Part shown: positions 26,347-34,439 of the stretch, piece by piece
Position numbering within the stretch: position 1 is the first letter of the stretch
Layout: each line of letters begins with the position of its first letter
Origin: Micromonospora craterilacus
Lineage (GTDB): Bacteria > Actinomycetota > Actinomycetes > Mycobacteriales > Micromonosporaceae
Length of the DNA: 64,000 nucleotides
Direction: 5' to 3'
Assembly (NCBI RefSeq): GCF_003236315.1
Contig: NZ_POTY01000008.1
Coordinates: 1 to 64,000 of the forward strand
Made by a program: the position numbers and the translations under genes
Notes under the pieces: model-generated
Databases searched by the model: none
What the model saw: the letters and a program-made list of their open reading frames with translations, nothing else
Told to the model about the DNA's origin: nothing

Positions 26347-27699
26347 ATGCGCACCGTCCTGAGCCGCCCGGACTTCCGCCTGCTGTTCGGCGGACTGCTG
26401 GCCAGCATGACCGCCGAGTCGATCCTGTTGCTGGCGCTCGCCATCTGGGTGAAGGACCTGACCGGATCGGACGGCCTCGCCGGCGCCACCATCTTCGTGA
26501 TCATCGCGCCGAGGACGCTGGCGCCGCTGGTCGGCTGGTTCGTCGACCGGTACCCCCGACGGCCCTTTTTCGTGGCGACCAACCTCGCCACGGCGCTGCT
26601 GCTCACCCCGCTCTTCGCGGTCCGGGACGCGGGCGACACGTGGATCATCTACGGGGTGGCCGCGCTCTACGGCCTGTCGAACCTCACCGTCGGCGCGGTG
26701 CTCAGCCGGCTGATCCAGGAACTGGTGCCGTCCGACCTGCTCGGTGAGGCGAACGGGGTGCTGCAAACGGTCCGTCAGGGACTGCGGCTGATCGGGCCGC
26801 TGGCCGGTGCCGGGCTCTACGCGGTGCTCGGCGGCTGGGTGCTGGCCGCCGTCGGGATGGCCGGCTTCGTGGTCGCCGCCGCGGTGGTCGGCACGCTGCG
26901 GGGGGCCGAGTCGCCCGCCCGGCGGCACTCCCAGGTGGTCGGCACCTCGGCGGCAACGGCGGCCGACCGGCTTCCGGTCCGCCCCGTCGGCGGTGTCACC
27001 CGGGTCCGGCGCTGGTCTTCGGAACTGGTCGCCGGGCTCCGCCACCTCGCCAGCGAACGGGCGCTGCGCCGGGCGTTGGTCGGCTACGGCCTCGGTTCGC
27101 TGGTGATGGGCTTCACCGAGTCGCTGATCTTTGCGTACGTCGACCGGGGGCTCGGCCGGGACGTGGCGTTCGTCGGCGTACTCGTCACGGTGCAGGGCAT
27201 CGGTGGACTGGTCGGCGGGCTGTGCTCCGCCGCCGTCCTCCGTCGAGTCGGGGAGTTGGGCACCCTGGCCGTCGGTGTCGCGTTCTTCGGCCCCGCGGCG
27301 CTGGCGCTGGCGTACCCGAATCTGTGGCTCGGTTTCGCCGCGGTGCTGATGGCGGGCCTGTCGCTGCCGCTGACCCTGGTCGGGCTGCACACGCTGATCC
27401 AGCGGCGGACCCCGCCGGAGTTGCTGGGCCGGGTCGCCGCGGCCTCGGAGGCCGTGGTCAGGTGCCCCCAGGCCCTCTCGATCGGCGTGGGCGCCCTGGT
27501 CGTCGGCGTACTCGACTACCGGTTGGTCTTCGCGTTGGTGGGCCTGGCCACCCTGCTCGCCGGTGGCTATCTCTGGCGCGGTCGACAGTTGAGCCCGCCG
27601 GCCGGCCCATCGACGCGCCCCCGCGTCCCGGCACCGCGCCCGGCCCCCGAAGACCGGAACGTCGAGGTCGACACCCTCGCCAGAAACCCCGGTCGCTGA
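26347..27699 (+). CDS. MFS transporter, MFS_3/enterobactin-exporter-like
   Basis: A 450-residue major facilitator protein with about ten to twelve membrane helices. ATG 26347 is chosen because GGAGGGA lies five bases upstream and the product then starts MRTVLSRPDFRLLFGGLL, the standard beginning of this subfamily; the longer frame from 26236 is soluble and Arg-rich. Loop motif FVDRYPRRPFFVAT resembles motif A. Probably a drug or metabolite exporter. It is divergent from the Scr1-type regulator. Confidence 0.85.
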   Translation: MRTVLSRPDFRLLFGGLLASMTAESILLLALAIWVKDLTGSDGLAGATIFVIIAPRTLAPLVGWFVDRYPRRPFFVATNLATALLLTPLFAVRDAGDTWIIYGVAALYGLSNLTVGAVLSRLIQELVPSDLLGEANGVLQTVRQGLRLIGPLAGAGLYAVLGGWVLAAVGMAGFVVAAAVVGTLRGAESPARRHSQVVGTSAATAADRLPVRPVGGVTRVRRWSSELVAGLRHLASERALRRALVGYGLGSLVMGFTESLIFAYVDRGLGRDVAFVGVLVTVQGIGGLVGGLCSAAVLRRVGELGTLAVGVAFFGPAALALAYPNLWLGFAAVLMAGLSLPLTLVGLHTLIQRRTPPELLGRVAAASEAVVRCPQALSIGVGALVVGVLDYRLVFALVGLATLLAGGYLWRGRQLSPPAGPSTRPRVPAPRPAPEDRNVEVDTLARNPGR

Positions 27700-27712
27700 C
27701 CGCTCCCGGCGG

Positions 27713-27764
27713 CGTTGTGGGTACATCTGTTGCCGTCCGGACGACAACAGATGTACCCACAACG
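27713..27764. terminator. Large near-perfect palindrome between convergent genes
   Basis: Exact 20-base arms (27713-27732 with 27745-27764), and the 12-base centre contains a further self-complementary octamer GTCCGGAC, so all but one pair of the 52 bases can fold back. The arms (GTTGTGGGTACATCTGTTG) are clearly AT-richer than the surroundings. It lies between the convergent MFS and JmjC genes and probably ends both transcripts. Confidence 0.75.
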
Positions 27765-27791
27765 GACGGTTCCCGCGCGTACCCAGGGAAG

Positions 27792-28691
27792 CTACGTCGT
27801 GTACTCCAGTTCGGTCCGGGCGAGGTCGCGCAGCGTCTCGGCCATCCTTCGGGGGTCGAGGCCCTGGAGGTACGCCACCAGGGCGTCGCGGGTGTCCGCG
27901 ACGATGCCGGGCAGGGCATCTCCGTGAATGTCACCAGGTAGAAGGATCCGCCGGAAGGCGAGTTCCCCGATGACACCGCCGGTCAGCTTCTCGGTGATCC
28001 AGTACGGTGTGCGCTCGCGGATGGCGAAGGTCAGGTGCAGGCTGGGTCGATCGGCCGCGTTGAACGGGTTGTGCACCCAGCCCCTCGGCAGGAGCATCGA
28101 CTGTCCCGGCCTCAGGTCGATGGTCCTGTTCGGGCCGGCGGCCCGCCACTCGTCCAGGTAGCTGTCCTTCCAGACGCGGAAGGACTCCAGGTGCTCCCGC
28201 ATGGGGGCTTCCACGACCGGCGGCCACAGCTCCCAGCGCTTGACTCCGGCGAGCTGGACGATGACGGCCATCTGCTGGTCCCAGTGGTGGCGGAGTCCCT
28301 GTTCCCGGCCCGGCGTGAGGAAGGCGTGCACATAGTTCGAGTAGCCGGTCTCCTCCTGGATGCCCCTCGTCAAGCTCGCTATGTAGGGCATCACCCGTTG
28401 GAGGTTGCCGAGGCGGATGGTGTGTCCCCGCTCGTAGAGCCGGCGCAGCCGGACAGCATCGGTCCGGCCGTTCGTGGTCCAGGACCGGGCGTTCAGCGCC
28501 GGGGCGGGGGCCTTGATGGCGGCGACCTCGTCGGCCGGTACGCAGCCGGTGTCGATCCACTCGTAGAGCCATTCGGGCGTGACGGTGAGATCCAGGTCGG
28601 TTGGCGGGCGCTGGTAGACGCGCGGTTCGTCGGGCCAGCGGTCCATCAGGTCCGCGATCCCGTCCGGGGGAAGTAAGAGGTGAAGCGACAC
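27792..28691 (-). CDS. JmjC/cupin-4 Fe(II)/2-oxoglutarate dioxygenase
   Basis: A 299-residue protein of the ribosomal-oxygenase-like cupin-4 family. The iron triad is visible: His136 and Asp138 in RHHWDQQMAVIVQLAG, and His207 in LLPRGWVHNPF. VKRWELWPP and the helical C-terminal domain fit the family. Known relatives hydroxylate protein side chains (YcfD on L16 arginine, MINA53/NO66 on ribosomal histidines). It is the last gene of a three-gene set, starting two bases after the stop of the preceding gene. It is not the ribosomal housekeeping type by context; the likely substrate is one of its two small neighbours. Confidence 0.82.
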   Translation of the reverse strand: MSLHLLLPPDGIADLMDRWPDEPRVYQRPPTDLDLTVTPEWLYEWIDTGCVPADEVAAIKAPAPALNARSWTTNGRTDAVRLRRLYERGHTIRLGNLQRVMPYIASLTRGIQEETGYSNYVHAFLTPGREQGLRHHWDQQMAVIVQLAGVKRWELWPPVVEAPMREHLESFRVWKDSYLDEWRAAGPNRTIDLRPGQSMLLPRGWVHNPFNAADRPSLHLTFAIRERTPYWITEKLTGGVIGELAFRRILLPGDIHGDALPGIVADTRDALVAYLQGLDPRRMAETLRDLARTELEYTT

Positions 28692-28693
28692 GA

Positions 28694-29149
28694 CTACCTC
28701 CTATGAGTGCGTGGCGGCAACGGGCAGGGAATGTCCGGGAAGAACCTGCTGGGACAGCAGACGACCGCAGCGGACACGTAGCTGAAGGCCGGGGTGTAGT
28801 AGCCCCACACCACGTCACCACCGCGAGCCAGGTTGGCGGCCTTCTGCTCGACCAGCTCGTCCACCGTGAGCAGCACGCCGCCGGACCGGTCGGCCGGATT
28901 TGCCTGGTGGACCCGCCTCATCCAGGTCGCCGCGTCGGCGACATCGGTCCAGGTCCGCTCGGCGGTGGCCTGATCGCGGCGGAGCAGCCAGTGACCGGTC
29001 TCCACTGGCGTCATGGTGTTGGCGAGGAAGGTACGCGTCTGCTCGTCACGGGGGTCGCGGCCCGGCCTGCGCTGCCCCTCCTTGGCGAACTCGTCGCGTG
29101 AGCCGGTCCACGGGCCGAAGCCGTGCCAATGCCCTCGCCAGTCGCCCAT
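28694..29149 (-). CDS. Unknown 151-residue protein coupled to the JmjC gene
   Basis: I do not recognise a family. The N-terminus is Trp/Gly/His-rich (MGDWRGHWHGFGPWTG), the middle is helical and charged, and the C-terminus has an aromatic segment DVVWGYYTPAFSYVSA followed by a cysteine-proline end: AVVCCPSRFFPDIPCPLPP. No signal peptide or membrane helix. ATG 29149 has GGAGG seven bases upstream. Its stop is two bases before the dioxygenase start, so the two are co-translated and may act on each other. The Cys/Pro/Phe tail could be a modified segment. Confidence 0.6.
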   Translation of the reverse strand: MGDWRGHWHGFGPWTGSRDEFAKEGQRRPGRDPRDEQTRTFLANTMTPVETGHWLLRRDQATAERTWTDVADAATWMRRVHQANPADRSGGVLLTVDELVEQKAANLARGGDVVWGYYTPAFSYVSAAVVCCPSRFFPDIPCPLPPRTHRR

Positions 29150-29235
29150 CTGTGCCCTCCTCTGTGCTGTTGGACCGGCCGCCCCCGAGTCCCGGCGGTC
29201 CAGGGGCGGCCGGCGGTGTTGTGGAGGTGTGAGGG

Positions 29236-29478
29236 TTAGGCGGTCAGGCCGCGGTCTCGGGCCCAGCCGAGTGCGAGGTTGTCCAGCTCGGAGCCGGTCA
29301 GGCGCAGCTCCGCACCGGTCCCGCCCGGCTTGTTGTCGCGCACGACGAAGGCGTCGGCGACGCCCGGGATCGGAGCGACCTCGGCGCAGGTCTCGTTGTC
29401 GCCGCCGAGGTTGCCGCCGCAGTAGGTCGTGAACGTCGCGCCGTCGATTGGCAGTGCGTACAGGTTGCTCTGGGACAT
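29236..29478 (-). CDS. Divergent DUF397-like small protein
   Basis: An 80-residue protein. Its second half follows the DUF397 plan: NETCAEVAPIPGVADAFVVRDNKPGGTGAELRLTGSELDNLA aligns with the usual CVEVA...VRDSKDPDGPxLxFTPAEW pattern, but the conserved Trp is lost and the first half (ALPIDGATFTTYCGGNLGG) is different. Two cysteines flank a Gly-rich loop. No HTH gene is directly upstream on the same strand; instead it leads the set with the 151-residue protein and the JmjC oxygenase. Regulatory partner or modification substrate are both open. Confidence 0.6.
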   Translation of the reverse strand: MSQSNLYALPIDGATFTTYCGGNLGGDNETCAEVAPIPGVADAFVVRDNKPGGTGAELRLTGSELDNLALGWARDRGLTA

Positions 29479-29621
29479 GAGAGAACCCTTCGTGCTCTTG
29501 CAGGTGCGGAGGGTGCGGCCTCCGCGTCCGTGTCTGTCCTACCGTGAAATGGTCAGCGGGTGGGGCGACTCGCAGGGGCTGCCAGGAATCGGCGGCCCCC
29601 GGATCCTCGTTGCGCGGGGTC

Positions 29622-29957
29622 TCACTCCGCCTTCTCCGCAGCGGGCCGGCGAGCCGCGCCCCAGGCGACGAACCTGGCGAACAACTCCTTGGGGTCCGGG
29701 CCGTCGTGCGGGTTGAGCCGATAGAGGTCGCGCATGGCCTCGTACATCAGGCCGGCGAGGTAGATCGTCAGGCCCGAGACGTTGTCCCGGAACTCCACGA
29801 CCAGCAGCAGGCGGGCCTCCCCGCAGGGCCAGGGCTGCCCGTCGACCCGGCAGAACCACATGGGCCGCGCCGGGGTGTGCGGGATGGTTCCGCCGGACCC
29901 CCTGGGCCGGTCCGCTTGTGGGCCGCGACCCGGCGTGGCCAGCTGCGTCGTCAGCAC
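29622..29957 (-). CDS. Small actinobacterial protein with a WPC motif
   Basis: About 111 residues from a GTG at 29957. The segment MWFCRVDGQPWPCGEARLLLVVEF resembles the WxCxxCGxPWPC small proteins found near Scr1/DUF397 pairs and often misnamed flavin reductases. The rest is an amphipathic helix region (SGLTIYLAGLMYEAMRDLYRLNPHDGPDPKELFARFVAWG). The start is weakly supported; the frame stays open to 30257 with Pro/Ser/Ala-rich sequence that looks non-coding. Function unknown. Confidence 0.5.
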   Translation of the reverse strand: MLTTQLATPGRGPQADRPRGSGGTIPHTPARPMWFCRVDGQPWPCGEARLLLVVEFRDNVSGLTIYLAGLMYEAMRDLYRLNPHDGPDPKELFARFVAWGAARRPAAEKAE

Positions 29958-30383
29958 GGCCGGCCGCCGTTCGCCCGCCACTGCTGGCCCCGCGTCAGTG
30001 AACCGGCACGGCCCGGCCACTGCATCGGGAGCGGCATGGTCCGTTGCTGGCGCATCCACTCGGGCAGGTGCGTGCCGCGCCGACGCTGCGGCAGGACCGG
30101 AAGAACTACTGTCGGACAGAGGTACGAGGGACGAGTGCGCACAACGGCCTCCGCTGCTAGGCGATTGAGAGGGGCCGCCCCGGCACGGGGGAAGTGAGGG
30201 GGCGGCCCCATTGGCAGAACCCGCCCCAGCCCGCCTCGGCGTGGAGCAGATCCGCATGTGTGCAGTCTTGTAAGGACGGCACTACTCTCGGAAGGCATCT
30301 CGGGCAGGTGGGTAGCGCTGGCGGAACAGCCTCATCTGGTGTGGCGAGGTGAATTGTTGATCTTCTTTGTTGGGGGACGCTGA
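29958..30383. other. Intergenic stretch without a clear gene
   Basis: About 425 bases between the divergent WPC-motif gene and the second Scr1-type regulator. Frames are open on the minus strand but lack ribosome sites and recognisable protein. It must hold the promoters of both flanking genes; no convincing operator was seen. Confidence 0.4.
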
Positions 30384-31184
30384 ATGGCCGAGCTGCCGCA
30401 TCCACTTGCGGCCTTCCTTGTGGCCGAGATCCGTCGGGCCAGGGGTGCCGCTGGCATGACGCAAGAGGCGTTCGGGCGTGCCGCAGGGTTTAGCGCGTCG
30501 CACGTCAGCGCCGTCGAAAGCGGCACGCGAGGGCTCACCCTGGACTTCATCCGGGGTGCGGACCGGGCGCTGAACAACGGCGGACTGTTCGAGCGCATGG
30601 TGGAGCAACTGGGTGTTCCGTCGTGGTTCCTGCCGTGGCTGGATGCCGAGCGAACCGCGACCCAGCTCAGGTGCTTTCAACCTTGCCTCGTGCCGGGCCT
30701 ACTCCAGACGGAGGACTACGCTCGCGCTGTCATTCGCTGCGATGAAACGCTCAGTGATCAGGATGTCGAACAGCGGCTCGCCAGCCGGATCGAGCGGCAG
30801 GTGATCCTCACCCGGGACCGCGCCCCGCAGTTCATCGCCGTCATCGCCGAGGCGGTACTCCGTCGAGCCGGCGACGACTTCCGCGATGTGATGGCCGGGC
30901 AGATCAAACATCTGATCACGCAAGCCGAGCGGACCAACATCAGCGCGCACATCCTGCCGGACGAAATCAGCATGCATGTTGGGCTGACCGGTCCCTTCAG
31001 CCTTGCTCGTTCTCCGGATCACAGGTGGGTGGGGGAGATGGAGAACCAGCTTGGCGGGGTGGTGGTAGACACGGATGCTGACGTGGATACTTTGCTGTCG
31101 AGGTGGGAGACGGTCCGCAACGAAGCGCTCCCCCGCCGCCAGTCGATCGAGCTGATGAAGGAAGTTGTGAACTCGTGGACCTGA
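30384..31184 (+). CDS. Second Scr1-type HTH regulator (DUF5753)
   Basis: A 266-residue protein with an N-terminal XRE helix-turn-helix (MTQEAFGRAAGFSASHVSAVESG) and DUF5753 with CLVPGLLQTEDYARAVI. Shorter than the first copy in the window. Base composition is somewhat less GC-rich than neighbours, suggesting later acquisition. It overlaps the next gene, a DUF397 partner, by ten bases. Confidence 0.9.
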   Translation: MAELPHPLAAFLVAEIRRARGAAGMTQEAFGRAAGFSASHVSAVESGTRGLTLDFIRGADRALNNGGLFERMVEQLGVPSWFLPWLDAERTATQLRCFQPCLVPGLLQTEDYARAVIRCDETLSDQDVEQRLASRIERQVILTRDRAPQFIAVIAEAVLRRAGDDFRDVMAGQIKHLITQAERTNISAHILPDEISMHVGLTGPFSLARSPDHRWVGEMENQLGGVVVDTDADVDTLLSRWETVRNEALPRRQSIELMKEVVNSWT

Positions 31185-31363
31185 TCGGTGCGTCGTGGCG
31201 TAAGTCAACCCGCAGCGGCTCTGGCGGCGGCAACTGTGTCGAGGTCGCAGACAACCTGCCGGGCGTCGTAGGCGTCCGGGACAGCAAGGACCAGGCAGGT
31301 CCGATGCTCACCTTCGAGCCCGCTGCCTGGCGGGCGTTCATCTGGTCCGCCAAACGGCACTAA
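31175..31363 (+). CDS. DUF397 domain protein
   Basis: A 62-residue DUF397 protein: ASWRKSTRSGSGGGNCVEVADN, then VGVRDSKDQAGPMLTFEPAAWRAFI. GTG 31175 lies inside the end of the HTH gene and has GGAAG about ten bases upstream. Expected partner of the preceding regulator in a toxin-antitoxin-like or developmental pair. Confidence 0.9.
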   Translation: MDLIGASWRKSTRSGSGGGNCVEVADNLPGVVGVRDSKDQAGPMLTFEPAAWRAFIWSAKRH

Positions 31364-31424
31364 CCCGGACGCTGCTGGCCCGCACCGCGACTGCGCTACG
31401 GGCGATTGACGTCGCGTAGGCGGA

Positions 31425-31458
31425 CGAAATGCCCCCAGCGAGAGCTGAGGGCATTTCG
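31425..31458. terminator. Bidirectional terminator between DUF397 and mycoredoxin genes
   Basis: A 15-bp stem with one mismatch (31425-31439 with 31444-31458) and a GAGA tetraloop. The stem ends in AAAT/ATTT, giving a T-run on both strands. Confidence 0.8.
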
Positions 31459-31508
31459 TGGTGGTGGCCCGCCGCGCGGTCGCCCGTCACAACGACCTTG
31501 CGCCTCCG

Positions 31509-31751
31509 TCAGGCGGCGATGCTCACCAGGTGCTGCTTGACCTGGTTGATCGACGGGTTGGTCAGCGCGCTGCCGTCGGCGAAGCGCAGCGTGGGGACGA
31601 CCTGGTTGCCGCCGTTGACCCCCATCACGAACTCCGCAGCCGCCGGATCCTGCTCGATGTCGATCACCTGGTAGGCGATCCCCTCCCGGTCGAGCTGCGA
31701 CTTCAGCCGGTGGCAGTAGCCGCACCAGGGGGTGGAATACATCGTCAGCAT
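31509..31751 (-). CDS. mrx1: Mycoredoxin 1
   Basis: An 80-residue glutaredoxin-fold protein with the redox motif CGYC at residues 10-13 (STPWCGYCHRLKSQL), the cis-Pro segment NQVVPTLRFADG and the C-terminal helix. Mycoredoxin uses mycothiol to reduce mixed disulfides. ATG 31751 has GGAGG eight bases upstream. It is divergent from uvrD2 as in M. tuberculosis (Rv3198A/Rv3198c). A SigH/SigR-type promoter stands about 60 bases upstream. Confidence 0.92.
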   Translation of the reverse strand: MLTMYSTPWCGYCHRLKSQLDREGIAYQVIDIEQDPAAAEFVMGVNGGNQVVPTLRFADGSALTNPSINQVKQHLVSIAA

Positions 31752-31811
31752 GGTGAGATCCTCCAACGTAACGCCCGGCTGCTCGCCGATCAGGTACAGG
31801 CTATCCGCTGC

Positions 31812-31838
31812 AACGTCGCTGGTAGCTGAGACAATTCC
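31812..31838 (-). promoter_or_regulatory. SigH/SigR-type promoter of mrx1
   Basis: On the minus strand GGGAAT (GGAAT at 31838-31834), a 19-base spacer and GTT (31814-31812). This matches the SigR/SigH consensus GGAAT-N18/19-GTT and has the same spacing as the sigH autoregulatory promoter at 58294 in this window. Transcription would begin near 31804, about 50 bases before the mrx1 start. Confidence 0.8.
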
Positions 31839-31843
31839 CTGCT

Positions 31844-33994
31844 GTGGTGGTTAACTCCGCGTCCGAACGCGTGCTCGCCGGGCTCGACCCGGAACAACGC
31901 TCGGCGGTGACCGCCCCGGCCGGTCCGGTTTGCGTGCTGGCCGGCGCCGGCACCGGCAAGACCCGGGCCGTGACGTCCCGGATCGCGCACCGCGCGCTGA
32001 CCGGCGAGATTTCGGCCCGGCATGTGCTTGCGGTCACCTTCACCGCCCGAGCCGCCGCGGAGCTGCGCCACCGGCTCGCGCTGCTCGGCGTGGCCGGCGT
32101 GCAGGCGCGCACCTTCCACGCGGCGGCGCTGCGCCAGGTGCGTTACTTCGCGCCCCGGTTGCTCGACGGGCGGGCCATGCCGGAGCTGCTGGACAGCAAG
32201 GTCCGGCTGGTCACCCTCGCCGCAGCCCGGGCCGGCCTGCGAGCCGACCGGACGGCCGCCCGGGACCTCGCCGGTGAGATCGAGTGGGCCAAGTCCTCCC
32301 TGGTGGAGCCGGGGGAGTACGTGGTGGCCGCGGCCAAGGCGCTGCGGGAGACCCCGCACGAGCCGGCGAAGGTCGCCGAGGTCTTCGCCGCGTACGAGAA
32401 GCTCAAGCGGACCGGCGGGGTGATCGACTTCGAGGACGTGCTGCGCGCCGCGGTCTGGGGGATCGAGGAGCACCGGGACGTCGCCGAGCAGGTCCGCAAC
32501 CAGTACCGGCACTTCGTCGTCGACGAGTACCAGGACGTCAACCCGTTGCAGCAGCGGCTGCTGGACGCCTGGTTGGGTGGCCGGGACGACGTGACCGTGG
32601 TCGGCGACGCCAGCCAGACGATCTACTCGTTCACCGGGGCGACCTCGGCGTACCTGGTCGACTTCCCGCGCCGGTGCCGGGGCGCCACCGTGGTCCGGCT
32701 GGTCCGCGACTACCGGTCCACCCCGCAGGTGGTCGGGCTGGCCAACGCGGTCATCTCGCAGGCGCGGGGCAGCGAGTCGCGGCTGCGCCTGGAACTGGTC
32801 GGCCAGCGCCCGGCCGGCCCGGAGCCGGAGCGGCGGATCTTCACCGACGAGCCGGCCGAGGCGAACGCGGTCGCCGTCCGCTGCCGCGCCCTGGTCGACG
32901 CCGGCACGCCGGCCCGCGAGATCGCCGTGCTGTTCCGCACCAACGCGCAGTCCGAGGCGTACGAGAAGGCGCTCGCCGAGGCGGGCGTGCCGTACCTGGT
33001 GCAGGGGGCCGAGCGGTTCTTCGAGCGGGTCGAGGTGCGCCAGGCGATGGTGGCGCTGCGCGCGGCCATCCGGTCCATCCCGGGGGAGACCCCGCTGCGG
33101 ACGGCCGTGGTCGAGGCGCTCGCCGGTGTCGGCTGGGCGCCCGACACGCCCCCGCCCGGTGGCGCCGCCCGCGAGCGGTGGGAGGCGCTGGCCGCGCTGG
33201 TACAGCTCGCCGAGGAGTACGCGGCCACGCCCGACCTGCGGGCCCTCGGGGTGGCTGCCACGGTGGAGCGCCCGGTCACCCTGGCCGACTTCACCGACGA
33301 GTTGGCCCGGCGGGCGGCACAGCAGCACGCGCCGACCGTGGACGGGGTGACGCTGGCCTCCCTGCACTCCGCCAAGGGCCTGGAGTGGGACGCCGTCTTT
33401 CTGGTCGGTCTCGCCGAGGGCACCATGCCCACCACGTACGCCCGTACCACCGAGCAGGTCGAGGAGGAGCGCCGGCTGCTCTACGTCGGCATCACCCGCG
33501 CCCGGGAATGGCTCTGGCTGTCGTACGCCTCGGCGCGCTCGCCGGGTGGGCGGGCCCGACGACCGTGCCGGTTCCTGCCTCAACTGGCCCCCGCCGGCGG
33601 CGCGGAGCGGGCCGCCGGCGGCCGCCCGGCACCCGGCCCGCAGCGTCGCGCCAACCGGATCGTCTCCTGCCGGATCTGCGGGGCGACCCTGCTCGCCGGG
33701 CCCGACCGCAAGCTCGGCCGCTGTGCCACCTGCCCGTCGGACATCGACGACGAGCTGCACGAGCGGCTGCGCGAGTGGCGGTCCCGGGCGGCCGGGGCGC
33801 AGAAGGTGCCCGCCTACGTCGTCTTCACCGACGCCACGCTGGTCGCGCTGGCCGAACGGCGGCCGGCCCGGGCCGAGGAACTGGTCGCCATCGCCGGCAT
33901 CGGGCCACGCAAACTCGGCCTGTACGGCGAGGCGGTGCTGGCGCTGGTGGGCGGCGCGTCGGTCGACGAAATCTGCCCGCAGAAAAGTTTCTGA
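31844..33994 (+). CDS. uvrD2: UvrD2-like DNA helicase
   Basis: A 716-residue superfamily I helicase. Walker A LAGAGTGKT is at residues 32-40, Walker B FVVDEYQDV, motif III TIYSFTGAT, motif VI VGITRAREWLWL. The C-terminus has the tetracysteine module (SCRICGATLL and GRCATCPSD) and an HRDC domain, the UvrD2 arrangement of mycobacteria. Unwinds DNA in repair. GTG at 31844 is eight bases after GACAAT, consistent with a leaderless transcript; that element overlaps the opposing mrx1 promoter. Confidence 0.92.
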   Translation: MVVNSASERVLAGLDPEQRSAVTAPAGPVCVLAGAGTGKTRAVTSRIAHRALTGEISARHVLAVTFTARAAAELRHRLALLGVAGVQARTFHAAALRQVRYFAPRLLDGRAMPELLDSKVRLVTLAAARAGLRADRTAARDLAGEIEWAKSSLVEPGEYVVAAAKALRETPHEPAKVAEVFAAYEKLKRTGGVIDFEDVLRAAVWGIEEHRDVAEQVRNQYRHFVVDEYQDVNPLQQRLLDAWLGGRDDVTVVGDASQTIYSFTGATSAYLVDFPRRCRGATVVRLVRDYRSTPQVVGLANAVISQARGSESRLRLELVGQRPAGPEPERRIFTDEPAEANAVAVRCRALVDAGTPAREIAVLFRTNAQSEAYEKALAEAGVPYLVQGAERFFERVEVRQAMVALRAAIRSIPGETPLRTAVVEALAGVGWAPDTPPPGGAARERWEALAALVQLAEEYAATPDLRALGVAATVERPVTLADFTDELARRAAQQHAPTVDGVTLASLHSAKGLEWDAVFLVGLAEGTMPTTYARTTEQVEEERRLLYVGITRAREWLWLSYASARSPGGRARRPCRFLPQLAPAGGAERAAGGRPAPGPQRRANRIVSCRICGATLLAGPDRKLGRCATCPSDIDDELHERLREWRSRAAGAQKVPAYVVFTDATLVALAERRPARAEELVAIAGIGPRKLGLYGEAVLALVGGASVDEICPQKSF

Positions 33995-34012
33995 ATCTGA
34001 CCGTTAATTCGT

Positions 34013-34042
34013 TTGCCCTCGCCCCACCGACCGGCATAGCCT
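34013..34042 (+). promoter_or_regulatory. Candidate whiB7 promoter
   Basis: TTGCCC (34013-34018), an 18-base spacer and TAGCCT (34037-34042), preceded by an AT-rich patch (TTAATTCG) as WhiB7-dependent promoters require just upstream of -35. It would start a leader of about 500 bases before whiB7. Confidence 0.5.
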
Positions 34043-34132
34043 CAGGGCACACCTCGGGAGGGGCCCTGTTCGGGCTGCTCACGGGGTATGTGTCCGAGTC
34101 GATCGCGAGTGAACGTCAGGGAGGTGGCACCA

Positions 34133-34417
34133 GTGGAGAGTTACATCAACCAGCGTCCGACGGCGCTGCCCGTTGCCGTCGCTTCGCTGTCGGCTGCCCT
34201 GACCACCGTTGCTCCAGTGGCGGAAGGCCGGGCGACCGTCGCCGCTGCACGACCGTGGGCTCCGCAGGTGCACCGGGTCGAGGTTCAGGCCGAGCTGATC
34301 CTCGCACCGAAGCCGAACGGGATCCAGGGGACCAGTGGCTTCACGGGCAAGGGCGTCGATGGCGCCAGCAAGCGGATGGACGTCCGCGGTGTTCCACCTC
34401 GAGGTAGACCGGTCTGA
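34133..34417 (+). CDS. Upstream ORF in the whiB7 leader
   Basis: A 94-codon frame starting at GTG with GGGAGGTGG six bases upstream, a strong ribosome site. The product (VESYINQRPTALPVAV at the start, PPRGRPV at the end) matches no family I know and is rich in Ala, Pro and Arg. Its stop lies within a small hairpin and 23 bases before the intrinsic terminator that precedes whiB7. By analogy with mycobacterial and Streptomyces whiB7/wblC leaders, its translation probably senses ribosome inhibition. A shorter internal start is possible. Confidence 0.6.
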   Translation: MESYINQRPTALPVAVASLSAALTTVAPVAEGRATVAAARPWAPQVHRVEVQAELILAPKPNGIQGTSGFTGKGVDGASKRMDVRGVPPRGRPV

Positions 34418-34439
34418 CACCAGACCACCGGCTCACCTC

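Noticed and set aside
29951..30298. Minus-strand coding frames between the WPC-motif gene and the HTH gene
   Set aside because: No start with a ribosome site and sequence rich in Arg/Ser/Pro typical of non-coding GC-rich DNA.
24346..31458. Prophage or integrative element
   Set aside because: No integrase, att-like repeats, structural or transfer genes were found.
31790..33760. 656-codon minus-strand frame opposite uvrD2
   Set aside because: Same composition artefact; no ribosome site or recognisable protein.
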